64,000 nt of DNA from Butyricicoccus sp. OM04-18BH (GCF_003481705.1 NZ_QULN01000005.1:1-64000); one strand, 5' to 3'; counted from the first letter of the stretch, positions 24,301-33,542 are shown. Translations and numbers: made by a program. Notes: generated by a model not told the origin, from the letters alone.

Positions 24301-24960
24301 ATGAGAATGCGCAAGAAGAAAAATCTGGACGTTCGCTTTGCCGCCTGTGCGGACGTCATGGTCTTTGAGCCGAAGCAGCTGCGCGGCAAGTGGCGTGCGC
24401 TGTTCGGCAACGACAATCCGCTGCACCTCGAGATCGGCTGCGGCAAGGGCCGCTTCGCCATCGGCATGGCAGAGCTTCACCCGGACGTAAACTTTATCGC
24501 GGTCGAGCGCGAGGAGGGCGCGCTCATCATGGCGGCCGAGCGCTGCGAGGAGCATCCGCTCCCCAATCTGCGCTTCGTATCCTTCGACGCGGCCGAGCTG
24601 CGCGAGGTATTCGCTCCGGCCGAGGTCGACCGCATCTATCTGAACTTCTCCGATCCGTGGCCGCCCAACCGCCAGCGCAAGCGCCGTCTGACCTGGCGCG
24701 CGTATCTGGAGGTCTATGATGAGATCCTGCGGCAGCAGGGCGACCTGTGCTTCAAGACCGACAATCAGCGCTTTTTCGAGTGGAGCCTTCAGGAGATCTG
24801 CCAGTTCGGCTGGCTGCTCCAGAATATCTCACTCGACCTGCACAATTCGGACTTCGAGGGCAACGTCATGACCGAGTATGAGGAGAAATTCTCCTCGGAG
24901 GGTTCGCGCATCTACCGCGTCGAGGCACGCCGCCGTCTGCCGGAGTTCCTGCGAAAATAA
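24301..24960 (+). CDS. trmB: tRNA (guanine-N7-)-methyltransferase
   Basis: 219 residues, complete. It methylates G46 of tRNA with S-adenosylmethionine. The SAM motif is HLEIGCGKGRFAIGMAELHP, followed by the TrmB signature IYLNFSDPWPPNRQRKRRL and KTDNQRFFEWSL. AAGGGG precedes the ATG. It is transcribed alone. Confidence 0.96.
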   Translation: MRMRKKKNLDVRFAACADVMVFEPKQLRGKWRALFGNDNPLHLEIGCGKGRFAIGMAELHPDVNFIAVEREEGALIMAAERCEEHPLPNLRFVSFDAAELREVFAPAEVDRIYLNFSDPWPPNRQRKRRLTWRAYLEVYDEILRQQGDLCFKTDNQRFFEWSLQEICQFGWLLQNISLDLHNSDFEGNVMTEYEEKFSSEGSRIYRVEARRRLPEFLRK

Positions 24961-24970
24961 ACACAAAAAG

Positions 24971-25006
24971 AACCTGTGCAAGCCGTTTTTTCGCGGTGCA
25001 CAGGTT
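24971..25006. terminator. Bidirectional terminator between trmB and pyridoxal kinase gene
   Basis: AACCTGTGCA pairs perfectly with TGCACAGGTT; T runs on both strands. Confidence 0.88.
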
Positions 25007-25009
25007 TTT

Positions 25010-25834
25010 TTACTTATTCCACAGCTGCGGCAGCAGCTTTTCAAACTGCACGCCGAAATTCGGGTCAGTCCCCTGCTGCGCGGTGTAGGCGATGGTGTCG
25101 CGCACGAACTCACCGGCCTTGACGCAGGCATCGCGCAGCTTTGCGCCGCCCAGCAGCGCGCCGAGCATGACCGCGGCGAACACGTCGCCTGTTCCCGGAT
25201 AATAGCAGTCGATGCGCTCATGCAGGCTGATCGTCAGCTCACCGTTTTCCAGACAGCCCGAGCCGACCCGTCCCGGCTCGTAGTCCAGACCGGTCAGCAC
25301 GACCGACGCGCCGTACTCCTCATAGAGCGCGCGCATCCACTCCTCCGCCTCGCGCTCGGACTGCGGCGCGGACGCCGGGTCGCGGCCGAGCAGGATCGCC
25401 GCCTCGGTGGTATTCGGGGTGATGAGGTCCGCGATTGCGCAGAGCTCGCGCATCCGCGTGCACATTTCGGGCGTGTAGCTGCTGTACACCTCGCCGTTGT
25501 CGCCCATGACCGGGTCGATGAGCGTCAGGCCGTTCTCCGCCTTGAGGCGCTCGGCCGCCTCGCGCACGCTGTCGATCTGAGAGGCCGAGCCGAGAAAGCC
25601 GGCATACACCGCCTCGAACCGCAGACCGAGACGGTCGTACTGGTCGATGGTCGGGTGCATCTCCCCGGTCAGGTCGCTCTTGACCCAGCCCGGTATCGCC
25701 ATGTGCGTGGAAAAGACCGCCGTCGGCAGCGGGACGCACTGATGGCCGAACGCCGACAGCACCGATATGATCGGCACGAGCGACGAGCGCCCGAAGCCGG
25801 ATAGATCATGCAGCGCAAGTACCTTTTTCTGCAT
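25010..25834 (-). CDS. pdxY: Pyridoxal/pyridoxamine kinase, PdxY/PdxK type
   Basis: 274 residues of the ribokinase fold. It phosphorylates pyridoxal or pyridoxamine to supply PLP. Visible are HDLSGFGRSSLVPIISVLSA (substrate pocket), DPVMGDNGEVY, ITPNTTEAAILLG and the anion-hole/catalytic motif PGTGDVFAAVMLGALL (Asp base). Length and order match the PdxY branch rather than ThiD. Convergent with trmB over a shared terminator. Confidence 0.88.
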   Translation of the reverse strand: MQKKVLALHDLSGFGRSSLVPIISVLSAFGHQCVPLPTAVFSTHMAIPGWVKSDLTGEMHPTIDQYDRLGLRFEAVYAGFLGSASQIDSVREAAERLKAENGLTLIDPVMGDNGEVYSSYTPEMCTRMRELCAIADLITPNTTEAAILLGRDPASAPQSEREAEEWMRALYEEYGASVVLTGLDYEPGRVGSGCLENGELTISLHERIDCYYPGTGDVFAAVMLGALLGGAKLRDACVKAGEFVRDTIAYTAQQGTDPNFGVQFEKLLPQLWNK

Positions 25835-25901
25835 TCAAAAACACATCCATTCTGTCCATGTAACATCCACTATACAGAGTTTTTCGCCCTCTGTCAACAG
25901 A

Positions 25902-25933
25902 AAACCGCCGGATACAGCTGCATCCGGCGGTTT
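25902..25933 (-). terminator. Terminator of the glycosyltransferase gene
   Basis: AAACCGCCGGAT pairs perfectly with ATCCGGCGGTTT, followed by TTCTGTT on the minus strand. Confidence 0.8.
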
Positions 25934-25953
25934 GTGCATATTCATTCTGGTTT

Positions 25954-27231
25954 TCAGCTCTCGATGGAGGAGTTGGACGAGGCGATGCCGTGGCGGATCG
26001 GACGCCACTCGACCTTGCCGACGAGCGCCGCGACCGAGATCGGAACGTAGGTCAGCATGAAGAACGGGAACGTGAAGGTATAGAGGATCTTCTTGTGCAC
26101 CGGGCCTGCGATGCGCTTCCATTCGGCCGCCATCGTGACCGCGCCGAACAGGAACAGGCTTGCCGTGATGCCGCGCAGGGTCAGCCAGAAAATGCGGCCC
26201 AGAACACGCATCGCGCGGTATGTAATGAACGCCGGCTGCGTTAGGCTCACCGCGCATACGATGATCGACAGCGCGAGCACCGCGATGGTGAACAGGTTGC
26301 AGGGCGCGACCGTCATCAGCATGTCGTAGCAGGACATACCATCGCGGCCGCCGCGCGTGCAGCCGCGCAGCAGAGAGCCAGTATACTTCGCGTCGACCTG
26401 ATAGAAGCCCTTGCTCCAGCGCAGACGCTGGTCCCAGGACTGCTTGAACTTCTCCGGCTGCTCGTCGTAGATGACTGCCTTGCCGCAGTAGCCGATACGG
26501 CGGCCGCGCGTAGCGCAGGCGATGGAGAATTCGATGTCCTCGGTCAGCAGATGGTACGGCCAGCCGGCATCCTCGCGAACAGCCTGCGCCGAGACCAGAA
26601 AACCGGTGCCCGAGACCGCGCAGTTCACGCCGAGCTGCGTGCGCGGACGGTTGAGGAAGCGCGACTCGCGCAGGAACCACAGCGCATAGCCTGCGCTGAT
26701 CCAGTTCGCACAGAAATTCTGCGAGTTGCGATAGCTCGTCAGCGCGGTGTACTCACCGGTGTCGAACATCTTGTTCATCTCGCGGACGAAGTCCCTGTCT
26801 ACGATGTTGTCCGCGTCGAACACGAAAAAGCCGTCGTAGGCCGTCTCGCCCTTGTCCTCGAAGATATGGCGGAACAGGTACTCGAGCGCGTAGCCCTTGC
26901 CGACCTGCACCTTGTTAAAGCGCTCGTAGACATAAGCGCCCGCCTTCCGCGAGATCTGGGCAGTATTGTCCGTACAGTTATCCGCGATGACGTATATATC
27001 GAGCAGCTCTGACGGATAGTTCTGCTCCTTTAATGTGCGGATAAGGTTTGCGATGACCGCCGACTCGTTTCGAGCCGCAACGACCGCCGCATAGCGATGC
27101 AGCTTCGCGTCCTCTCTGCCGCCCCTGCCTTTGCCGATGAGACCGACGAACAGGTAGACGATCTGATACGCATATGCTGCGGTGAAGAAAACAAACAGCG
27201 CAAACTGCATATTCTCCAAAAATCGTAACAT
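25954..27231 (-). CDS. Membrane-bound family 2 glycosyltransferase
   Basis: 425 residues. One N-terminal membrane helix (FALFVFFTAAYAYQIVYLFV) precedes a GT-A catalytic domain with AAVVAARNESAVIANLI, DADNIVD (DXD-like) and QRLRWSKGFYQ (QxxRW of processive enzymes), then three or four C-terminal helices. This layout is that of polysaccharide synthases such as poly-GlcNAc or hyaluronan synthase relatives. The sugar cannot be told from sequence. It is transcribed alone from its own promoter. Confidence 0.88.
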   Translation of the reverse strand: MLRFLENMQFALFVFFTAAYAYQIVYLFVGLIGKGRGGREDAKLHRYAAVVAARNESAVIANLIRTLKEQNYPSELLDIYVIADNCTDNTAQISRKAGAYVYERFNKVQVGKGYALEYLFRHIFEDKGETAYDGFFVFDADNIVDRDFVREMNKMFDTGEYTALTSYRNSQNFCANWISAGYALWFLRESRFLNRPRTQLGVNCAVSGTGFLVSAQAVREDAGWPYHLLTEDIEFSIACATRGRRIGYCGKAVIYDEQPEKFKQSWDQRLRWSKGFYQVDAKYTGSLLRGCTRGGRDGMSCYDMLMTVAPCNLFTIAVLALSIIVCAVSLTQPAFITYRAMRVLGRIFWLTLRGITASLFLFGAVTMAAEWKRIAGPVHKKILYTFTFPFFMLTYVPISVAALVGKVEWRPIRHGIASSNSSIES

Positions 27232-27287
27232 GGCAGGCCACGTCTCCTTCTCTCTGAATATAAACCCTCTGGTTTTTCCCTCGTATT

Positions 27288-27315
27288 ATCATAGCACTAT
27301 TGCCGTATTATGCAA
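27288..27315 (-). promoter_or_regulatory. Promoter of the glycosyltransferase gene
   Basis: Minus strand: TTGCAT, 16 bases, TATGAT. Confidence 0.5.
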
Positions 27316-27612
27316 CATATTTTTGTACGAATTAAACATTTTTCACTCTTCGCACAAAAACTCCGCCAAAATACTGTTTATTTTTATCAGAGTTTTCATT
27401 CGCGTATTTCATTACATTGTTTACATTTTGCCTAACTTTTCTTTATTTTCCCTGGAATCTTCCTGAATAATTGAAGTTTTCGTGCGCTGTGCATTTTGTT
27501 TGCATAAACCCGGTCATTTTCCTGCCGAAACGCACGGATTTCCGTCGCGTGCGCCGGGGCGGAAACACGCTTTTCCATTCCTCTCTTCCCCTCGCTTTTT
27601 TGTCTGCCCTGT
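27316..27612. other. AT-rich spacer without a recognisable gene
   Basis: About 300 bases between two divergent units, much richer in AT than the genes around it. I see no coding frame with a ribosome binding site and no strong hairpin. The -10 box TATAAT of the GHL10 unit follows at 27615-27620. Confidence 0.6.
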
Positions 27613-27666
27613 GCTATAATGTACCCAGAGAAGCATGCTATACAGATAAATATAAAGGAGAACAAT

Positions 27667-28956
27667 ATGCTCAAGCGACGTATACTTTCGGTTTTACTTG
27701 TGCTCGCCATGCTCGTGCCGTTTGCCGGCGCGGCGCAGACCGCACAGGACAATATGCGCGGCGTCTGGGTCGCAAGCGTAGCGAACATCGACTATCCGTC
27801 CTCTGCCGGCATGACCGCGCAGGCGCTCGCCGCCGAGGCGGACACCATGCTCGACAACATCGCGGCGATGGACCTGAACACGGTCTTTCTTCAGGTGCGT
27901 CCCTCGGCGGATGCGCTCTACCGGTCCGGCCTTTTCCCCCAGAGCCGCTACGTCAGCGGCACCTGCGGCGCTTCGCCCGACGGGGACTTCGATGTGCTCG
28001 CGTACTGGGTCGAGGGCGCGCACAAGCGCGGTCTTCAGCTGCACGCCTGGATCAATCCCTACCGCATCACGCGAAACGGCAGGGAGGAGCTTGACGCCCT
28101 GCCCGAGAGCAGCCCGGCGCGTCAGCATCCTGAATGGGTGGTTGAATACGACGGCAACTACTACTTCAACCCCGGTCTCCCGGCGGTACAGCAGCTCGTC
28201 ATGGACGGCGCGGCCGAGATCGTCCGCAATTATGATGTGGACGGCATCCATCTCGACGACTACTTCTATCCCGGCACGGATTTCAATGATGCAGAGACCT
28301 TCGCACGCTACGGCGCGGACTTCAGCAGTATCGACAACTGGCGCCGCGACAACGTGAACACGCTCATCGCTTCGCTCGATGAGACGCTGCACACACTCGA
28401 CCCCGAGCTCTCCTTCGGCGTCAGCCCGGCCGGTATCTGGGCGAACAAGTCCGAGAACCCCCGCGGCAGCAACACCCACGGCCAGTCCTCCTACAGCGAG
28501 CTGTACTGCGACTCGCTCGAATGGATCCGCCGCGGCACGGTCGATTACATCTGTCCGCAGCTTTACTGGGCGATCGGCTACAAGGCCGCCGACTTCGAAA
28601 CGCTCGTGCACTGGTGGCAGAAGGCGGTCTCGACGAGCGACGTTGCGCTCTATATCGGTCTCGGCGCGTACCGCTCGGCTGAAGCGCAGGAGGGCGATAT
28701 CTGGTACGGCACGGCCGAGCTCGAGCGTCAGCTCGCGCTGCTCGACGACAGCATCGACATTCAGGGCGAGGTCTATTTCAGCTATGCCTCGCTCGAGCGC
28801 GTGGCCGGCTGCCCGGCCATGCTGACCGCGCACTACAAGGCAAAGGATGCCGAGCATCCCACGCCCCCGGGCACGAACGAGCCGGACGGCCGCACCCAGC
28901 AGCAGGTTACTCTGCTGAACATGCTCTCGACACTCATCGCAAGTCTTTTCGCCTGA
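27667..28956 (+). CDS. Secreted GHL10-family (family 10-like) glycoside hydrolase-like protein
   Basis: 429 residues with a signal peptide (LKRRILSVLLVLAMLVPFAG, cleaved near AQT). The rest is the glycosyl-hydrolase-like 10 domain (PF02638): MRGVWVASVANIDYPSS, then FLQVRPSADALYRS, HAWINPYRI, VDGIHLDDYFYP and CPQLYWAIGY. The family is TIM-barrel-like and probably acts on cell-envelope or exopolysaccharide glycans; the substrate is unknown. The ATG at 27667 has AAAGGAG six bases upstream. A hydrophobic C-terminal stretch (LLNMLSTLIASLFA) could be a tail anchor. Confidence 0.85.
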   Translation: MLKRRILSVLLVLAMLVPFAGAAQTAQDNMRGVWVASVANIDYPSSAGMTAQALAAEADTMLDNIAAMDLNTVFLQVRPSADALYRSGLFPQSRYVSGTCGASPDGDFDVLAYWVEGAHKRGLQLHAWINPYRITRNGREELDALPESSPARQHPEWVVEYDGNYYFNPGLPAVQQLVMDGAAEIVRNYDVDGIHLDDYFYPGTDFNDAETFARYGADFSSIDNWRRDNVNTLIASLDETLHTLDPELSFGVSPAGIWANKSENPRGSNTHGQSSYSELYCDSLEWIRRGTVDYICPQLYWAIGYKAADFETLVHWWQKAVSTSDVALYIGLGAYRSAEAQEGDIWYGTAELERQLALLDDSIDIQGEVYFSYASLERVAGCPAMLTAHYKAKDAEHPTPPGTNEPDGRTQQQVTLLNMLSTLIASLFA

Positions 28957-28975
28957 TTTTTCGGAGGTGTTTCCC

Positions 28976-29710
28976 ATGGTCGAGCTTCTTTCCCGTGAAT
29001 ATGAGATCAGCTACAGCCACATCGACAACCGCGGCGTCGCAAAGCCGTCCTTTCTCTGGAGCATGATGCAGGACGCCGCCACCGTGCACGCGGAGGCTCT
29101 CGGCCTCGGCCCGGCGGCGCTCGGCGTGGTCTGGGTGCTCTCGCGCATCAAGGCCACACTCACGCGGCCGCTGCTGCCGTATGAGCGCGTGCGCTGCGAG
29201 ACCTGGTGTCCCGGCTTCAAGGGACCGAGCTGGTACCGCTGCTTCGCATTCTACATCGACGACGTGCAGGTGGGCGAGGCGCAGTCCATGTGGGTCACGC
29301 TCGAGCCGTCGACCCACCGCATTCTGCGTCCGACCGCGCTCCCGGCCGCGCAGGGCTGCCTGTCGTGCACGAGCGGCGAGCTGTTCGCCCCGCTGCCCAA
29401 GCTGTCGTGCGACAACGTGCGGCTGCATCATATCCACCCCGTTCAGTATTCCGACCTCGACATCAACAACCATGTCAACAATGTGCGTGTCGTCGAGCTG
29501 ATCTCAGATGCGCTTGACCTTCAGAAGCAGCCGGGCTTCGTGTCCTCGCTTCAGGTCAATTACACCGCCGAGACCGCCTTCGGCGAGCAGGTGTCGCTGC
29601 TCTGCGGCACCGTGGACGGCGCGCGCTATATCCGCGGCGAAGCAGAGGGCCGGCCTCACTTCGAGGCGCTCGCCTCGCTCTCTCCCCTGCCGCAAAAGGA
29701 GGAAGCCTAA
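28976..29710 (+). CDS. Acyl-ACP thioesterase
   Basis: 244 residues, double hotdog fold. It releases fatty acids from acyl carrier protein. The N-terminal hotdog contains SYSHIDNRGVAKPS, and the C-terminal one has the catalytic-type signature YSDLDINNHVNNVRVVE (Asn and His). The ATG at 28976 is eight bases after CGGAGG. It is 19 bases after the GHL10 gene and is followed directly by the MNT-like gene (TAA next to ATG), so all are one operon. Confidence 0.9.
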   Translation: MVELLSREYEISYSHIDNRGVAKPSFLWSMMQDAATVHAEALGLGPAALGVVWVLSRIKATLTRPLLPYERVRCETWCPGFKGPSWYRCFAFYIDDVQVGEAQSMWVTLEPSTHRILRPTALPAAQGCLSCTSGELFAPLPKLSCDNVRLHHIHPVQYSDLDINNHVNNVRVVELISDALDLQKQPGFVSSLQVNYTAETAFGEQVSLLCGTVDGARYIRGEAEGRPHFEALASLSPLPQKEEA

Positions 29711-30022
29711 ATGACAGAGATCATCGAACAGGCTGTGCGCGACATCCTCACGGCGTGCACACCCCGGAAAGTCATTCTCTATGCGGAAAAGCGCACCATG
29801 GCGACCGACAAGCTCAAGGCGTTCAGCCTTTGCGTCATCCTTTCCGATGATGCGGACGCCCGCGCGGTGCGCACCCACCTGCATCTGGCGATCACGGTCG
29901 ATGTGCCGGTCAGCTTAAGCGTTTACACGATCGGTGAATGGGACGATCTGATTTCGGACAAGACCTCGTATGCCGCATGGATCGCCCGGAAAGGCAGGGT
30001 AATCTATGACCAGACGGCGTAA
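29711..30022 (+). CDS. Degenerate MNT-like nucleotidyltransferase partner of the HEPN protein
   Basis: 103 residues. Size, position immediately before a HEPN gene and a 17-base overlap with it match the MNT half of HEPN-MNT pairs. The stretch KVILYAEKRTMATDKLKAFSL aligns with the usual LFGSRARG...SDIDL core, but the Gly-Ser and the two catalytic Asp residues are missing. If the assignment is right it is an inactive MNT. In known HEPN-MNT toxin-antitoxin systems the MNT protein AMPylates or otherwise neutralises HEPN, so loss of the active site is noteworthy. Confidence 0.6.
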   Translation: MTEIIEQAVRDILTACTPRKVILYAEKRTMATDKLKAFSLCVILSDDADARAVRTHLHLAITVDVPVSLSVYTIGEWDDLISDKTSYAAWIARKGRVIYDQTA

Positions 30023-30455
30023 AGGCGGCTCAGACAGTCATTTTTACTACAAATGGCTCGACAAGGCGCTGTGCGACCTGCAATGCGCACGCCTGCTGCT
30101 GACCTACGGAGGCGACGCCTACAATATCGCCTTCCACTGTCAGCAGGCCATCGAAAAAGCGCTCAAAGGCTACCTGCTCTACCGCACCGGCAAGCACTTC
30201 GACGGTCACAACCTGACCTACCTGTGCCGTCAGGCCATTCGACTCGACCCGGACGGATTCTCGGAGTACCTCGATGAGAGCGCGGCGCTCAACGATCTGT
30301 ACATCGAAACGCGCTACCCCACCGACCTGCCGTTTGAGATCAACGAGGTCGAGATCCGGCGCTATCTCGACATGGCCGAGCGTATGTTCGCGGCGATCCG
30401 CCGCCAGCTCTACGCCGCCGGCCGCCCCCATCCCATCGAGGGCGAGGAACCATAA
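30006..30455 (+). CDS. HEPN-domain protein
   Basis: 149 residues. The helical HEPN pattern is clear: KWLDKALCDLQCARLLL, NIAFHCQQAIEKALKGYLLYR, KHFDGHNLTYLCRQ, and a C-terminal helix with DMAERMFAAIRRQL. The tail ETRYPTDLPFEI carries the RYP stretch common in this group, but the Rx4-6H RNase motif of toxic HEPN proteins is not evident. The start overlaps the preceding MNT-like gene by 17 bases, so the two are translationally coupled. Role unknown; toxin-antitoxin or accessory nucleotide binding are options. Confidence 0.82.
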   Translation: MTRRRKGGSDSHFYYKWLDKALCDLQCARLLLTYGGDAYNIAFHCQQAIEKALKGYLLYRTGKHFDGHNLTYLCRQAIRLDPDGFSEYLDESAALNDLYIETRYPTDLPFEINEVEIRRYLDMAERMFAAIRRQLYAAGRPHPIEGEEP

Positions 30456-30676
30456 ACATAAAAAGCACCCCCGGCGCGCAGCAGCGCATAAGACAGGTTT
30501 ATAACGTTTAGAGAGAACAGCGTGGCGGAAGTCACGCTGTTCTGCTTTTTGCTGCATGAGTGAACAGTTCGGCAATGATGCTCTCCGGCAGGAAACCAAC
30601 GCAGCCGAGACGCGCATTTTTGTATTTTTAGATAGTCCCAAGCCCTTAGAGAAGAGCACTTGAAATGATTTAGTCA
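30456..30676. other. Left flank of the accessory island
   Basis: Contains AAAAGCACCCCCGGCGC at 30461-30477, an exact inverted copy of 34691-34707 on the far side of the island, but here without the pairing arm it has there. Beyond it lies a separate terminator (30515-30542) and plain sequence up to the macro-gene promoter. Confidence 0.65.
30515..30542 (+). terminator. Terminator after the HEPN gene
   Basis: GAACAGCGTG pairs perfectly with CACGCTGTTC and is followed by TGCTTTTTG. Confidence 0.8.
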
Positions 30677-30705
30677 TTGTGGAACCGTTTTTGTTATGCT
30701 ACAAT
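30677..30705 (+). promoter_or_regulatory. Promoter of the ADP-ribose island
   Basis: TTGTGG, 17 bases, TACAAT, 22 bases before the macro gene's ATG. Confidence 0.55.
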
Positions 30706-30726
30706 AAATTTACAGAGGTGAGTATC

Positions 30727-31716
30727 ATGCCCCTTATCATCGTTCGAAACGACATTACAAAAATGAGCGTAGACGCCATCGTCAACGCGGCGAAGGAATC
30801 CCTGCTGGGTGGAGGCGGCGTGGACGGCTGCATCCACCGCGCGGCCGGGCCGGAGCTTCTACAAGAGTGCCGGACGCTGGGCGGCTGCCGGACCGGCAAC
30901 GCCAGGATCACCGGCGCATACCGATTGCCGTGCAAATATGTGATCCACACCGTCGGCCCCGTGTGGAACGGCGGCAGGTGCGGCGAGCGGGAACAGCTCG
31001 CCTCCTGCTACCGGACGAGTCTTGCGCTGGCAAAGGAGCACGGCTGCGAGACGGTGGCATTTCCGCTGATCTCCTCCGGCATCTTCGGCTACCCCAAGGA
31101 TCAGGCGCTCCGCGTAGCGGTGGACACCATCAGCGAATTTCTCGCGGAAAACGACATGACGGCGTACATCGTCATTTTCGACCGCGCGGCGTATGCGACC
31201 GGCAATAAGCTGTTCGCAGACATCGCCGCCTACATCGACGACCACTATGTGGATGCCCATACCGATCCCCGCCGGGAGCGGATGCGCCGGATAGGCGTCG
31301 TCGAAAGCCGCGCGCTGACCGCCTGCAAGGACGCACCTATGGCGGTGGGCGGGCTGGACGAGGCGCTTGCGCATCTGGACGCCGGTTTTTCGGAGACGCT
31401 TTTAAAGCTCATCGACCGCAGCGGAAAAAAGGACGCCGAGATCTACAGGAAGGCGAATGTAGATCGCAGACTGTTCTCGAAAATCCGCAACAACCCGGAC
31501 TATAAGCCCTCCAAGCCCACGGCGGTGGCCTTCGCCATCGCGCTGGAGCTGAGCCTGCCGGAGACCCGCGACCTCATCGCCCGCGCGGGCTACGCCCTCA
31601 GCCCCAGCAGCAAGTTTGACATCATCATCGAGTATTTCATCATGCAGCGGGACTATGACATTTTCAAGATCAACGAGGCGTTGTTCGCGTTCGACCAGAG
31701 CCTGCTGGGAGCGTGA
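30727..31716 (+). CDS. Macro-domain ADP-ribose hydrolase with a C-terminal helical extension
   Basis: 329 residues. Residues 1 to about 170 are a MacroD/YmdB-type macro domain: [19 protein letters not shown] (ADP-ribose binding), [31 protein letters not shown] and [10 protein letters not shown]. Such domains remove mono-ADP-ribose from proteins or nucleic acid, or deacetylate O-acetyl-ADP-ribose. The C-terminal part ([19 protein letters not shown], then [15 protein letters not shown]) looks like an HTH-type regulatory or scaffold domain and has a repeated association with macro domains in Firmicutes as far as I recall. The ATG at 30727 follows AGAGGTGAG. Confidence 0.88.
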   Translation: MPLIIVRNDITKMSVDAIVNAAKESLLGGGGVDGCIHRAAGPELLQECRTLGGCRTGNARITGAYRLPCKYVIHTVGPVWNGGRCGEREQLASCYRTSLALAKEHGCETVAFPLISSGIFGYPKDQALRVAVDTISEFLAENDMTAYIVIFDRAAYATGNKLFADIAAYIDDHYVDAHTDPRRERMRRIGVVESRALTACKDAPMAVGGLDEALAHLDAGFSETLLKLIDRSGKKDAEIYRKANVDRRLFSKIRNNPDYKPSKPTAVAFAIALELSLPETRDLIARAGYALSPSSKFDIIIEYFIMQRDYDIFKINEALFAFDQSLLGA

Positions 31717-31749
31717 GGAAAAATATGCTTTTATAACGAAGGAGAGATC

Positions 31750-31959
31750 GTGCGGGCGCTGCACTGCGCCGTAGAGGAACTATCCCGCAGATGGAAAAAA
31801 CCGCTGCCCGAAAACAACGGAAAACCTTGGACGGAGGAACTGGACGATGAACTATGCCGCTTGTTCGACGGCGGTATGAAAAAGAAAGACCTCTGTACGC
31901 ACTTTGGCCGCACCTCCGGCGCGATCGAGTCCCGATTGGAGCGGCTGGGGAAGCTGTGA
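31750..31959 (+). CDS. Small HTH/SANT-like protein
   Basis: 69 residues from a GTG with GGAGAG upstream. The pattern WTEELDDELCRLFDGGMKKKDLCTHFGRTSGAIESRLERLG is a helix-turn-helix module usually found as a C-terminal tail of larger proteins. Here it is free-standing with an N-terminal basic stretch. It may be a DNA-binding partner in the island, or the remnant of a longer gene. It starts 33 bases after the macro gene. Confidence 0.6.
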   Translation: MRALHCAVEELSRRWKKPLPENNGKPWTEELDDELCRLFDGGMKKKDLCTHFGRTSGAIESRLERLGKL

Positions 31960-32050
31960 AATGTAACATAAATGTCGCCCCACAGGCGACCAAACCCTCC
32001 TTCGGATGCGCTACAATATGAGCGTAATCAAATGAAGGAGGGCTTTTTTT

Positions 32051-32686
32051 ATGACGGAATTGGTTTTTATTTTGGATCGCAGCGGCTCTATGTCGGGACT
32101 GGAAACGGACACCATCGGCGGCTTCAACTCCATGCTCGCCAAGCAGAAGAAGGAGGAGGGGGAGGCGCTGGTCTCCACGGTGCTCTTCGCCAACGACAGC
32201 ACGGTCATCCATGACCGCCTGCCGCTGAGTGAGGTGCCGCCCCTGACGGAGGAGGAGTACTTCACCCGCGGCTGCACGGCGCTGCTGGACGCCGTAGGCG
32301 GCGCCATCCACCACATCGGCAACATCCACAAGTACGCCCGCCGGGAGGATGTGCCGGAAAAGACGATGTTCATCATCACCACCGACGGCTACGAAAACGC
32401 CAGCCGCCGCTACGATTATGAGCGAGTGCGCCGCATGATCGAGCGGCAGAAGGAGCGATATGGCTGGGAATTCCTGTTCCTCGGCGCAAACATCGACGCA
32501 GCCAAGGAGGCGGCGCGCTTCGGTATCGGCGCTGACCGTGCGGTGAACTACAAGTGTGACGAGGCTGGCACGGCGCTGAACTACGAGGTCATCAGTGAGG
32601 CCGTGTGCAGCGTCCGCGCCGCCCGGCCCCTCAGCGCCGACTGGAAGCGCCGCATCGACGAGGACGTGCAGAAAAGAGGGAGGTAA
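32051..32686 (+). CDS. vWA-domain protein
   Basis: 211 residues, a stand-alone von Willebrand A domain. The metal-ion-dependent adhesion site is intact: DRSGSMSG (residues 9-16, DxSxS), a Thr in the RGCTALLDAVG stretch, and the Asp in IITTDGYENAS. No signal peptide, so it acts in the cytoplasm. Similar proteins occur next to macro and ADP-ribosylglycohydrolase genes and in tellurite-resistance-type clusters. AAGGAGG lies nine bases before the ATG. A hairpin (GTCGCC/GGCGAC) and a TACAAT box in the 90-base gap before it suggest an internal promoter. Confidence 0.85.
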   Translation: MTELVFILDRSGSMSGLETDTIGGFNSMLAKQKKEEGEALVSTVLFANDSTVIHDRLPLSEVPPLTEEEYFTRGCTALLDAVGGAIHHIGNIHKYARREDVPEKTMFIITTDGYENASRRYDYERVRRMIERQKERYGWEFLFLGANIDAAKEAARFGIGADRAVNYKCDEAGTALNYEVISEAVCSVRAARPLSADWKRRIDEDVQKRGR

Positions 32687-32691
32687 GAAAT

Positions 32692-33513
32692 ATGTACGGA
32701 GCGATTTTGGGTGACATCGTGGGCAGCCCCTACGAGTTCGACTGCAACAACTACAAGGCCAAGGATTTTCCGCTGTTCAGCCGCCGTTCCGACTTCACCG
32801 ACGACACGGTGATGACGCTGGCGGTGGCGAAGGCGTTGCTCAGCACTCGCGGGCAAAACGATGCCGCCATCAAAACAGCACTGGTGCGGGAGATGCAGCG
32901 ACTGGGCCGCGCCTACCCTGACCGGGGCTATGGCATCCATTTTGGCGGCTGGCTCTATGAGGATGACCCGCAGCCCTACCAGAGCTACGGCAACGGCAGC
33001 GCCATGCGGGTGTCGTCTGCCGCATGGCTGGCAACAGACATGGCGGAGGCGCTTCGTCTGGCGCGGCTCACCGCCGAAGTAAGTCACAACCACCCCGAGG
33101 GCATCAAGGGCGCGCAGGCTGCTGCGGCGGCGATCTTTCTCGCTCGCACAGGTCACGGAAAAGCGGAAATCAAGGCGTATGTGGAGTGCGAGTTTGGCTA
33201 CGATCTCAGTCGCAGCTGCAATGAGATTCGCCCTACCTATCACCATGTGGAGAGCTGCCAGGAAACCGTGCCGCAGGCTATTATTGCATTTCTGGAAAGC
33301 GCAAATTTTGAAGACGCGCTGCGCACGGCGGTATCCCTCGGCGGTGACAGCGACACCCTTGCTGCCATCACCGGCAGCATCGCTGAGGCTTTCTACGGCG
33401 TGCCGGAGGAACTGCAGCAGGAGTGCCGCAAACGTCTGACCCCGGAGCTGGCGGAGATTCTGCATGAGTGGGAAGGCACGCTTTACAACGAAAAAATATG
33501 TGGTAGAATTTGA
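32692..33513 (+). CDS. ADP-ribosylglycohydrolase (DraG/ARH-type)
   Basis: 273 residues. It hydrolyses ADP-ribose from modified targets with two Mg ions. The family start MYGAILGDIVGSPYEF is followed by FTDDTVMTLAVA (metal-binding DDT) and GGDSDTLAAITGSIAEAFYG (second metal motif). GGGAGG lies eight bases before the ATG, and the gene begins five bases after the vWA gene, so the two are co-translated. Together with the macro protein the island holds two unrelated ADP-ribose-removing activities. Confidence 0.92.
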   Translation: MYGAILGDIVGSPYEFDCNNYKAKDFPLFSRRSDFTDDTVMTLAVAKALLSTRGQNDAAIKTALVREMQRLGRAYPDRGYGIHFGGWLYEDDPQPYQSYGNGSAMRVSSAAWLATDMAEALRLARLTAEVSHNHPEGIKGAQAAAAAIFLARTGHGKAEIKAYVECEFGYDLSRSCNEIRPTYHHVESCQETVPQAIIAFLESANFEDALRTAVSLGGDSDTLAAITGSIAEAFYGVPEELQQECRKRLTPELAEILHEWEGTLYNEKICGRI

Positions 33514-33542
33514 AATAGAGAGCAACTTGAGGAGGGACTTCC

